This document shows, piece by piece, positions 1-5,416 of a DNA stretch of 5,416 bases. Position numbers and translations under genes: made by a program. The number at the start of each line of letters is the position of its first letter. Within the stretch, counting starts at the first letter, position 1. Source of the stretch: Lysobacterales bacterium (GTDB taxonomy: Bacteria; Pseudomonadota; Gammaproteobacteria; Xanthomonadales; SZUA-36). Below the pieces are notes generated by a model, which saw only the letters and a list, made by a program, of their open reading frames with translations, was not told the DNA's origin and searched no databases. The stretch is taken from positions 1-5,416 of the forward strand of contig JABSSV010000255.1 of NCBI GenBank assembly GCA_013213875.1, given 5' to 3'.

Positions 1-316
1 ACTTTTTCGGCAGTTCGTCAGCTACTATCTTCAAGGCAGCGATAGCGATTTCAAGCAGCGCGTTGTAAATGCCCCGCTTGCGCGTGCTCCCAATGGTGGG
101 GGTGCAAGCGGCGTGCAAGTCGAGCTTTTGGTGCGGACGTATTTCATAAGAACAGGTCTCGCAAACACTGGATAGAACGGCGATGATCGCAGGGTGTTTT
201 GTGCCCGCCAGCTGCTCGCAGACCGAGCTTTCAGCTTTGAAGCAAAAGTCCATTATTTGCAGCAATATCATCGTGTTTGTGGTAGCATGCGCCGTCGCCG
301 GGCAGGGCCCCGGCAT
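1..316 (-). CDS. Possible hypothetical protein, 3' end beyond left edge
   Basis: A minus-strand frame stays open from the window's left edge back to a TGA just upstream of position 352, about 117 codons with ATGs at 352, 316, 271 and 253. I chose 316 because GGTGA lies seven bases upstream of it; 352 is the alternative. The readable part ends in a hydrophobic, helix-like stretch (IYNALLEIAIAALKIVADEL) and contains a CETC pair near the middle. I do not recognise a family. It would be transcribed divergently from the lipoprotein gene at 480. Against it, two plus-strand frames are also open across 183-360, and a plus-strand frame at 2-175 ending in TAG is a rival reading of the left edge. The next base beyond AAG is T, so the stop could lie immediately outside the window. 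Confidence 0.35.
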   Translation of the reverse strand, partial: MPGPCPATAHATTNTMILLQIMDFCFKAESSVCEQLAGTKHPAIIAVLSSVCETCSYEIRPHQKLDLHAACTPTIGSTRKRGIYNALLEIAIAALKIVADELPKK

Positions 317-479
317 GTGCCAGTCACCGAATCCAATATTTCTAAAAATCATACTGTTCTTCAATCACTTGGGGTTTTCTCAGGTTCCCTGCGATGCGCG
401 CGAGCACGAAAGGGAGAGTGGGCTTTGGCACGTGCAGTTTTTATTCATCAAACCAACCGCTATAGACAGGCGTTTAACC

Positions 480-896
480 ATGAAACTTATCAACATCCTG
501 ACCACCATTTTTTTGGCCACTATGCTGGGCGCATGCGCTCACCATGACAACGTGCGAACTGCCGATAACGGCGAGCACTACATTAAATTGGCCTCCGACA
601 CCAAAGAAGCCGCCGGTGAAGAGGCCATCAAACAGTCAGACCACTTCTGCTCAGAACAGGACAAGAAAGCCTACGTGATCAATGAGTCCATTGAGTACGT
701 CGGCAGTATGCCGGAAGAGCAATATCTGACGACGGTTAACGTCGCCAAGGCGCTCCGAAATGCCGGCGGCGCCATGTGGGGCTTTGGTGGAGGCAAGGTA
801 GATGACGCCGGCGCCGCGTTGGCGCTGGGTGGCGGCGTTGCTGCTGACTCCATGGGCCAGCCCTATGAGCTTGAAATGAGCTTCACTTGCCGCTAA
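480..896 (+). CDS. Small glycine-rich lipoprotein, unknown function
   Basis: This encodes 138 residues. It begins with a lipoprotein signal: basic start (MKLIN), hydrophobic core at residues 6-16, and lipobox LGAC with the acylated cysteine at 19. The residue after it is Ala, not Asp, so outer-membrane sorting is likely. The mature part has a polar helical region (about 38-60) with C57, a Tyr/Val-rich stretch (64-85), a glycine/alanine-rich segment (95-124), and ends in FTCR, so C57 and C137 could form a periplasmic disulfide. I do not recognise a named family and assign no function. The frame is open back to 183, but only the ATG at 480 gives a signal peptide at the N-terminus, so I start there. 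The ribosome site is weak (AGG about 10 bases upstream). No convincing promoter was found in 317-479. A hairpin follows the stop by 14 bases. Confidence 0.8.
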   Translation: MKLINILTTIFLATMLGACAHHDNVRTADNGEHYIKLASDTKEAAGEEAIKQSDHFCSEQDKKAYVINESIEYVGSMPEEQYLTTVNVAKALRNAGGAMWGFGGGKVDDAGAALALGGGVAADSMGQPYELEMSFTCR

Positions 897-910
897 GCCA
901 ACCTGTTTGC

Positions 911-937
911 CGGGGAGCGTGTCCGTCACGCTCCCCG
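911..937 (+). terminator. Hairpin terminator after lipoprotein gene
   Basis: There is a perfect 11-bp inverted repeat, CGGGGAGCGTG / CACGCTCCCCG, around a 5-base loop (TCCGT), 14 bases after the TAA of the lipoprotein gene. It is GC-rich and very stable, but a T-tract does not follow on either strand. It could therefore be an imperfect intrinsic terminator or an RNA 3'-end-protecting hairpin. Its position between convergent genes fits transcription-end duty. Confidence 0.55.
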
Positions 938-1073
938 CGTAAATAGCGCTTCTCAAAGGCGGTATTTGTTTTGAACACTTGATCGCCGCCACCGGCCAGC
1001 AGGCCCCGTCTGTACTGGCGAGCAGGGCCTCCATGCGCTCGATTACGGGCACCTACGTATCCGTAAGCCCACC

Positions 1074-1102
1074 CAGCCGAAACGTGTCTCGCGCTTCGGC
1101 TG
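1074..1102 (-). terminator. Possible terminator hairpin after Sel1-repeat gene
   Basis: An 8-bp inverted repeat, CAGCCGAA / TTCGGCTG, surrounds a 13-base loop, with a little further pairing outside after a 3-base bulge. It lies 18 bases downstream of the Sel1-repeat gene's stop on the minus strand. No T-tract follows, and the loop is large, so the terminator call is tentative. It is the only sizeable hairpin I see between the stop at 1121 and the stronger hairpin at 911-937. Confidence 0.35.
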
Positions 1103-1120
1103 AATGGGTCTCGACGGTGA

Positions 1121-1831
1121 TTAATCTTGTGAGTCGACCTCGGTGGGTGTGTCGATCAGCTCCAGCTCTCCCAGCGTTACGGTGCCGCCGAGCAGCTGCG
1201 TACGGTAGAAAATGCGGGCCTCGATAGCTGCGTAATATTCGTCGCCATTGAGGTTGCGGCCATCCTCCGTGATCACACGCGTAGGGCTCGTTCCACCCCC
1301 CACACGACTTCCAGTCCGGTTGCGCAGCTCGCGCTGATCTCGCCGGATCGCTTTCACCAGAAGCACTCGATCGCCATAGAGCTGCTGGAGTTCCGCAAAG
1401 ATTTCATCAGCACGCTGCTGATCGGCTTCATCGAGCATGTCGGACAGAAAGGCGGCCAGCTGGCGGGCCTCGGCAGAGCCACGCTCCGCGGACAACGCAT
1501 ACCAGGCCAGGGCGCGGGGTAAGTCCTGCTCCACGCCGAAACCGTTTTGATGGTGGAGGCCAATCATGTAGTGCGCGTGTTTGTCTCCTTTCGGCGCCAA
1601 ACGACGCTCATAGATTCGAAGTGACCGCTCGTAGTTACCCTGCTCGAAGGCCCGGTCGGCCTTGCGTTGGGCAATACGGATTCCTTCGCTGCTTCCCTCT
1701 CCCGGCAGGGTGGTGACAGGCAAGGGTGCCTCAGCGGCTTGCAGAGATGGTGCCAGGCTCGTGAAGGACAGACACAGGATGGCGGCCAGAACTGGAGCGT
1801 AGGGTTTAAAATTCCGTGTTTTGTTAAGCAT
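1121..1831 (-). CDS. Secreted Sel1-like repeat (TPR-type) protein
   Basis: This encodes 236 residues. An N-terminal signal peptide has basic residues K4/R6/K9, a hydrophobic core at 12-26, and likely cleavage after LQA at 32, giving a periplasmic protein. Residues 51-80 look like a TPR-type helix pair (AFEQGNYERSLRIYERRL). Residues 86-121 match one Sel1-like repeat, with HYMIGLHHQNGFGV, then QDLPRALAWY and SAERGSAEA. Sel1 repeats are protein-binding helical hairpins; the partner cannot be read from the sequence. A charged helical stretch (133-171) and an unrecognised C-terminal part follow. The frame extends to an ATG at 1912, but I start at 1831. That ATG has GAGAGG nine bases upstream, begins the signal peptide, and lies just inside a promoter that the longer start would precede. 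It lies in the same direction as the S41 gene, 228 bases downstream of it, but probably has its own transcription start. Confidence 0.85.
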   Translation of the reverse strand: MLNKTRNFKPYAPVLAAILCLSFTSLAPSLQAAEAPLPVTTLPGEGSSEGIRIAQRKADRAFEQGNYERSLRIYERRLAPKGDKHAHYMIGLHHQNGFGVEQDLPRALAWYALSAERGSAEARQLAAFLSDMLDEADQQRADEIFAELQQLYGDRVLLVKAIRRDQRELRNRTGSRVGGGTSPTRVITEDGRNLNGDEYYAAIEARIFYRTQLLGGTVTLGELELIDTPTEVDSQD

Positions 1832-1840
1832 GCCGCTCGA

Positions 1841-1846
1841 CCTCTC
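1841..1846 (-). promoter_or_regulatory. Ribosome binding site of Sel1-repeat gene
   Basis: On the minus strand this reads GAGAGG, nine bases before the ATG at 1831. It is a good Shine-Dalgarno match and supports 1831 over the upstream in-frame ATG at 1912. Confidence 0.6.
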
Positions 1847-1865
1847 TGTTAGAACAGCTATTAGG

Positions 1866-1893
1866 ATGCTATCACCCAAGGGTTTTTGTTCAA
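1866..1893 (-). promoter_or_regulatory. Candidate sigma70-type promoter of Sel1-repeat gene
   Basis: On the minus strand TTGAAC (-35, at 1893-1888) is followed after 16 bases by TAGCAT (-10, at 1871-1866). The predicted start of transcription, near 1859, leaves a leader of about 28 bases before the ATG at 1831, with the ribosome site inside it. The spacer holds an inverted repeat ACCC-TT-GGGT (1874-1883), which could be an operator half-site pair or chance. The match is by eye; no scoring was done. Confidence 0.45.
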
Positions 1894-2059
1894 GTGAAGA
1901 CGGGGTGACCACTGGCTATCTTGATCTGACCGAACGCCGGATGGGGTGTCACGCAACCGCCCCCCCGAGGCGCCGGCGAACAGTCACCGGGCGTGTCCAA
2001 ATAACGGCCAGCAAGTTCTTGAGTGGGCGGCCGGGGGGCGGGTGCCTGGGCACGGCAGC

Positions 2060-3262
2060 CTATTTAGGCTCTATTCTGGCCAACAGCTGCTCAATCCAAT
2101 CTGTTCTATGATCCAGATATTCATCGGGTGGGATTCCCACCACCTCGAAGTCCAGATAACGCTCAGATTTCGATGTGGTTAGGCCTAATGAATAGCCATG
2201 GCAGGCCGTGCTCAGGGCGGGTTTGGGATAGTTTCCATAGCCGTAAGCCAGGGCGCCCCGGGTATTTTCTCCATAGGTCCTCGCCTGCAGCCGCTTTTTC
2301 GCCAGCAACAGGAAATGCTCTGAATTGCTGCCCACGTTGTGGTTCTGAAGGATGTAGAAATCCAGCTTCTTCCGACGTTTTTTAAACAGCTTGAGGAAGG
2401 GATCGGAAACCCGTTCACCCCCGCCACCATTGTTTCTCAGGTCAATGATGACAGCCCCCGATTGCACTTGGTTCTTGAGTGTTTCCAGGAGTTCCATGGC
2501 CGCTGAGTAGTTGGCGTTGCTGCCGCTAAAGCTACCCAGGCGCACATAGTGCACGCCCGGAGCATACTCCCGGTACTGAAAGGCCGCACCGTCGAGGGTG
2601 TAGTTGTCAACGGCATACTGGGCTGCAAAGTCATCCTTAATCCAGCGCGTCGGTACCAGGCGTCCTTGTTCCTGCCGAACCTGCTCAAAGGAGGGCGCGT
2701 GAGAGCGGGAGTAGAAGTTGCCGATAAAGTGGTCACCAGACCGCTGCAAGGTGAATTTGAGTTGTCCCGGCACCCAATCCTCATTACCGCTTTCCAGGAT
2801 ATAGCCGGCGTAGTCATAGTCCTGGTGATCAACCTTAATCACAGCCACCCGGTAAGCCGTCAGCAGCTGGTAGATTCCTGTGATCGGGTCGTCCGTGGTG
2901 CTCGTGGCCAGCGCGGCAAGGGCGTCCGGTGAGCCCTCATAGACCGGCGTATAGGCGGCATAGTCCACGCCCTCCCGGCGGTCCACCAGGTAGAGATGCT
3001 CATCTCTCACCACCTTGAGCAGGCGCTGCAGATAGAACAGACAGTTCTGGGCGATATTCGCGTCCGCGCTGATTTCCTCAGCCAGAGCGGCCTTTGCTTC
3101 GGCCAAGACCTGGCGGTCCTTAATTTGTGATTTGAAGCTGGGCGTGGATGGCAATTGCTCGGCCACGTAGTCCAGGTCATTCAGGCAAGAACAGTCCTGC
3201 GCTGACGCGTTAAAACTTGCAATAAGCAGAAAAAGGCCGGCGTGGCGTTTCAATTTATTCAT
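2060..3262 (-). CDS. Secreted S41-family peptidase (tail-specific protease fold)
   Basis: This encodes 400 residues. The signal peptide is MNKLKRHAG plus a hydrophobic core, with cleavage likely after ASA at 21, so it acts in the periplasm or outside. The C-terminal half has the S41 (TSPc) landmarks in order: the strand-turn VIIDLRNNGGGG (271-282), the nucleophile region GSNSEHF with probable catalytic Ser312 and Glu315, GENTRGA (331-337), and a late GIPPDEYLD (377-384). At the position 25 residues after the serine, where E. coli Prc has its catalytic Lys, there is Ala337. RDEH with His89 resembles the N-terminal D-x-H motif of S41 members using a Ser-His dyad. I recognise no PDZ domain between. 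Four mature cysteines (24, 26, 74, 354) could form disulfides. The start is fixed by the signal peptide; no clear Shine-Dalgarno precedes it, only AT-rich leader. Substrate unknown. Confidence 0.88.
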   Translation of the reverse strand: MNKLKRHAGLFLLIASFNASAQDCSCLNDLDYVAEQLPSTPSFKSQIKDRQVLAEAKAALAEEISADANIAQNCLFYLQRLLKVVRDEHLYLVDRREGVDYAAYTPVYEGSPDALAALATSTTDDPITGIYQLLTAYRVAVIKVDHQDYDYAGYILESGNEDWVPGQLKFTLQRSGDHFIGNFYSRSHAPSFEQVRQEQGRLVPTRWIKDDFAAQYAVDNYTLDGAAFQYREYAPGVHYVRLGSFSGSNANYSAAMELLETLKNQVQSGAVIIDLRNNGGGGERVSDPFLKLFKKRRKKLDFYILQNHNVGSNSEHFLLLAKKRLQARTYGENTRGALAYGYGNYPKPALSTACHGYSLGLTTSKSERYLDFEVVGIPPDEYLDHRTDWIEQLLARIEPK

Positions 3263-3645
3263 ATTTTTATCAGCAGTGTGGTTCCAAAAGGTTGGTAAAC
3301 ATGTTGGTTTTTCTGCGCCCTGTGGCGCGCCATGAGGCGTCGTCCGGTGTATGGACTAGGGAGATGACCCACCTGCACCGGATTTGGTTCCCGTTGGTCG
3401 CCCCGCAAGCCAAAATCTCCCGGAACCGCAAAGCAGCACCCGATTGGCAAGCGGCGCAGCATATCGTATCTGTGGCGAAAAATGGGTGGTGCATAGCGAT
3501 CCGTTTGCTCCTGGCGATGCCTAGGGCACGTTGGCAGGCTAGGCGCTGGCCGGTGGCGACCGGCCGAACGTTGTTCGCCCGCTGTCAGTGCTGTCCCGAT
3601 CTGAGCTATGCTCTGCGCTCCATGAGCATGAAGCGGCGAGAGCGG
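3263..3645. other. Divergent intergenic region, S41 peptidase / GGT-like gene
   Basis: This 383-base spacer must hold the promoters of both flanking genes. Short open frames within it (minus strand 3259-3494) show no recognisable protein character and I call none. Visible structure: a palindrome TGGCGCGCCA (3323-3332); a GTTGGT direct repeat at 3291-3296 and 3303-3308 (12-base period); and two adjacent hairpins at 3548-3577. A weak possible promoter for the plus-strand gene is CTGTCA (3582-3587) with TATGCT (3607-3612), but the 19-base spacing is poor. If real, it would put the transcript start near 3619 and favour translation from 3646. I found no convincing promoter for the S41 gene. Confidence 0.5.
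3548..3577. repeat. Two adjacent small inverted repeats upstream of GGT-like gene
   Basis: GGCCGGT / ACCGGCC (3548-3554 and 3559-3565, 4-base loop) is followed directly by CGAAC / GTTCG (3565-3569 and 3573-3577, 3-base loop). Both are perfect. They lie 69-98 bases before the chosen start at 3646. They could be operator sites, a leader hairpin if transcription starts upstream, or chance in GC-rich DNA. Confidence 0.4.
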
Positions 3646-5416
3646 ATGAACATACGATGCAAGTTGGTCCTGTCACTAGTTACCTCCATTTGCCTGACGG
3701 CCTGCACAGAGCAGGCGCAGTTGCCGGCGCCTATTCCCGTAGCCGAGGCCAGCGACGTGAACACTGAGCTGGGTGCCGGCGGCCGGCCGGTGGGGGAAAT
3801 ATGGTCCCGCAGCCCGGTCTATGGCACCCGGGGCATGGCGGCGACGGCCCATCCGCTGGCCTCGCAGGTGGCGCTGGATGTACTCAAGCAGGGGGGCAAT
3901 GCGGTGGATGCGGCGATTGCTGCGAACGCGGCGCTGGGCCTTATGGAACCCACGGGCAACGGTATCGGAGGCGATATCTTCGTACTCATGTGGGATCCGG
4001 AGACGCAACAGCTCTACGGCTATAACGGTTCTGGCCGCTCGCCCCTGGGACAGAGTCTGGAGCAACTTAAAGCGCGTATCGCGGCGCTCAAAGCCAGCGG
4101 TGAATTGGCTGCGGATCACGAGGGCATTCCGTCCCACGGGCCGCTCCCGGTCTCCGTGCCGGGCACGGTTGATGGCTGGTTTGCCCTGCATGAACGCTTT
4201 GGCAAGTTGCCCATGGATCAGGTGCTTGCGCCGACCATTGAGTACGCCCGTGAGGGCTTTGCCGTGAGCCCGGTGATTGCCTATTACTTCGATCGCAGCT
4301 GGAATTTCTTCCAGCAGCGATTTGCGGATACGCCGCACCTGGATAACATTCGCGATACCTGGTTCAAGGACGGCAAGGCGCCTGCGGCCGGCAGTGTGCT
4401 CACCAATGAGGACCTCGCTGCCACGCTGGAAACGCTGGCCGAGGACGGCCGTGATGCGTTCTACAAGGGCCGGTTGGCGCGTCAGATGGCGAGCTATTTC
4501 GAGCGCATGGAAGGCGGTCTGGAATACGCTGATTTTGCGGCCCATGAAGGGGAATGGGTCGAGCCGGGCAGCGTCGAGTATCGCGGCTATGAACTGTACG
4601 AGCTGCCGCCTAATGGTCAGGGTTTTGCGGCCCTGCAGATGCTGAGTATTCTGAAAAATGTGGATCTGACCCAGTGGGAGCGGGGCTCCGCTGAGGTATT
4701 CCACTACCTGGTGGAAGCGAAGCGTCTCGCTTTTGAAGACGTGGCTCGTTACTACGCGGACCCGGATTTTTCCGCCATTCCCCTGACCGGTCTGCTGTCT
4801 GATGCCTACGGTCGCGAGCGTTTTGCCCTGATTGACCCGGAGCGGGCTTCACCGGCGTTTGGGCCCGGTGAGCCCAAGCTGGAAGAGGAGGGCGATACCA
4901 CCTATCTGACCGTGGCCGACGAGAACGGCATGCTCGTGTCCCTGATCCAGTCCAACTACCGGGGCATGGGATCCGGCATGGTGCCTGACGGCTTGGGCTT
5001 CATGCTGCAGGATCGCGGCGAACTGTTTTCACTGGAGGCCGGCCATCCCAATGTCTACGCGCCGGGCAAGCGTCCCTTCCACACCATTATCCCGGCCATG
5101 CTGATGAAAGACGGGCAGCCGGTCATGAGCTACGGCCTGATGGGCGGCTCCATGCAGCCTCAGGGGCACGTGCAGATTCTGGTCAACATGCTGGATTTCG
5201 GCATGAATGTGCAGGAGGCCGGCGATGCGGCGCGTTTCCTGCACGCGGGCGGTCGCGAGACCACGGGTGTACATGGCGATCCGCTGGGTACGCTGTATCT
5301 GGAGCCAGGGGTTTCCGCTGACACGATCAAACGACTGGAGGCCATGGGCCATCGCGTTGAAGTGGATCGCAGCGGCGTGCGCTTCGGTGGTTACCAGGCC
5401 ATTTACGTCGATCGGG
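3646..5416 (+). CDS. Gamma-glutamyltransferase-family lipoprotein (Ntn hydrolase), 3' end cut
   Basis: There are 590 residues before the right edge; by comparison with the family only about 15-30 C-terminal residues are missing. GGT-family enzymes are made as one chain and cleave themselves before a threonine that becomes the nucleophile. Here that is Thr418 in GDTTYLTVAD. Upstream is the large-subunit signature EPTGNGIGGD (about 108-117) and YNGSGRSP with Arg131, equivalent to the substrate-carboxylate Arg114 of E. coli GGT. Downstream are GKRPFHTIIP (His479, Thr480) and the oxyanion glycines GGS (500-502). Lipobox LTAC, with Cys20 followed by Thr, implies outer-membrane anchoring facing the periplasm. 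The pocket resembles YwrD/acylase-like members rather than classical GGT, so glutathione may not be the substrate. In-frame ATGs also occur at 3622 and 3628; 3646 gives the normal signal length and has GAGAG three bases upstream. Confidence 0.93.
   Translation, partial: MNIRCKLVLSLVTSICLTACTEQAQLPAPIPVAEASDVNTELGAGGRPVGEIWSRSPVYGTRGMAATAHPLASQVALDVLKQGGNAVDAAIAANAALGLMEPTGNGIGGDIFVLMWDPETQQLYGYNGSGRSPLGQSLEQLKARIAALKASGELAADHEGIPSHGPLPVSVPGTVDGWFALHERFGKLPMDQVLAPTIEYAREGFAVSPVIAYYFDRSWNFFQQRFADTPHLDNIRDTWFKDGKAPAAGSVLTNEDLAATLETLAEDGRDAFYKGRLARQMASYFERMEGGLEYADFAAHEGEWVEPGSVEYRGYELYELPPNGQGFAALQMLSILKNVDLTQWERGSAEVFHYLVEAKRLAFEDVARYYADPDFSAIPLTGLLSDAYGRERFALIDPERASPAFGPGEPKLEEEGDTTYLTVADENGMLVSLIQSNYRGMGSGMVPDGLGFMLQDRGELFSLEAGHPNVYAPGKRPFHTIIPAMLMKDGQPVMSYGLMGGSMQPQGHVQILVNMLDFGMNVQEAGDAARFLHAGGRETTGVHGDPLGTLYLEPGVSADTIKRLEAMGHRVEVDRSGVRFGGYQAIYVDR

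Noticed and set aside
2..175. Plus-strand open frame from the left edge to TAG at 173-175, a possible C-terminus of an upstream gene.
   Set aside because: It is only 57 codons, and the minus strand over the same bases is open about twice as far with a more protein-like hydrophobic pattern. It remains a live alternative and is mentioned under the minus-strand call.
183..479. In-frame N-terminal extension of the lipoprotein gene (99 more codons from an ATG at 183).
   Set aside because: It would bury a perfect lipoprotein signal peptide in mid-protein; the ATG at 480 gives the expected signal length.
194..547. 117-residue plus-strand open frame overlapping the lipoprotein start.
   Set aside because: Composition is rich in Arg/His/Cys with no domain pattern, it runs into the well-supported lipoprotein gene in another frame, and no ribosome site stands out.
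651..1052. 133-residue minus-strand open frame antisense to the lipoprotein and its terminator.
   Set aside because: It runs through the strong hairpin and opposite a well-supported gene; the translation shows no family features.
2042..2070. Two small inverted repeats (GTGCC/GGCAC and AGCCTA/TAGGCT) at the 3' end of the S41 gene.
   Set aside because: Loops are only two bases, one stem overlaps the stop codon, and no T-tract follows, so I do not call a terminator.
1821..2385. Plus-strand open frames of 78-96 residues across the gap and the S41 3' end.
   Set aside because: They are low-complexity, overlap one another and the opposite-strand genes, and have no ribosome sites or family features.
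3323..3332. 10-bp palindrome TGGCGCGCCA in the divergent spacer.
   Set aside because: It is short and made only of GC-rich alternation, it is not repeated in the window, and there is no placement relative to a recognisable promoter.
3259..3494. Two overlapping minus-strand open frames of 67 and 74 residues in the divergent spacer.
   Set aside because: They overlap each other, one ends inside the S41 start codon region, and neither shows a ribosome site or recognisable protein character.
3565..3577. CGAAC-GTT-GTTCG, resembling the Gram-positive LexA/SOS box.
   Set aside because: That box has four bases between the arms; this has three, and the window looks gammaproteobacterial, where LexA sites are CTG-N10-CAG.
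3676..4704. 342-residue minus-strand open frame antisense to the GGT-like gene.
   Set aside because: Long antisense frames are common opposite GC-rich genes; the translation is rich in Arg/His/Gln without domain signatures, while the plus strand has unmistakable GGT motifs.

Overview
The window looks like a piece of a gammaproteobacterial chromosome. GC content is moderate to high, and four of the genes encode exported or lipid-anchored envelope proteins with ordinary Gram-negative signal peptides and LGAC/LTAC lipoboxes. The protein types (a Sel1-repeat protein, an S41 peptidase, a lipoprotein gamma-glutamyltransferase-like enzyme) suit a free-living, perhaps marine, gammaproteobacterium. 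No rRNA, tRNA or marker gene pins the taxon down, so this is inference.

Layout. Positions 1-316 hold a probable 3' part of an unrecognised minus-strand gene that runs off the left edge (low confidence). Positions 480-896 (+) encode a 138-residue lipoprotein of unknown function, closed by a strong hairpin at 911-937. A convergent 224-base gap follows, with a second, weaker hairpin that would serve the opposite strand. Two minus-strand genes come next: a secreted Sel1-repeat protein (1121-1831) with its own plausible sigma70-type promoter, and a secreted S41-family peptidase (2060-3262). A 383-base divergent spacer with two adjacent small hairpins separates the peptidase from a plus-strand gamma-glutamyltransferase-like lipoprotein (3646 to the right edge, lacking only its last residues).

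How the genes fit together. All four confident genes act outside the cytoplasm. The divergent S41 peptidase and the GGT-like hydrolase could both act on peptides or peptide-like amides in the periplasm, but the sequence shows no more than adjacency. Nothing resembles a mobile element, CRISPR array, toxin-antitoxin pair or defence system. The points most worth a second look are active-site details. The S41 enzyme has alanine where Prc-type proteases carry the catalytic lysine. The GGT-like enzyme keeps the autoprocessing threonine but has replaced most residues that bind the gamma-glutamyl amino group in classical GGT. The left-edge open frame also deserves extension with flanking sequence.
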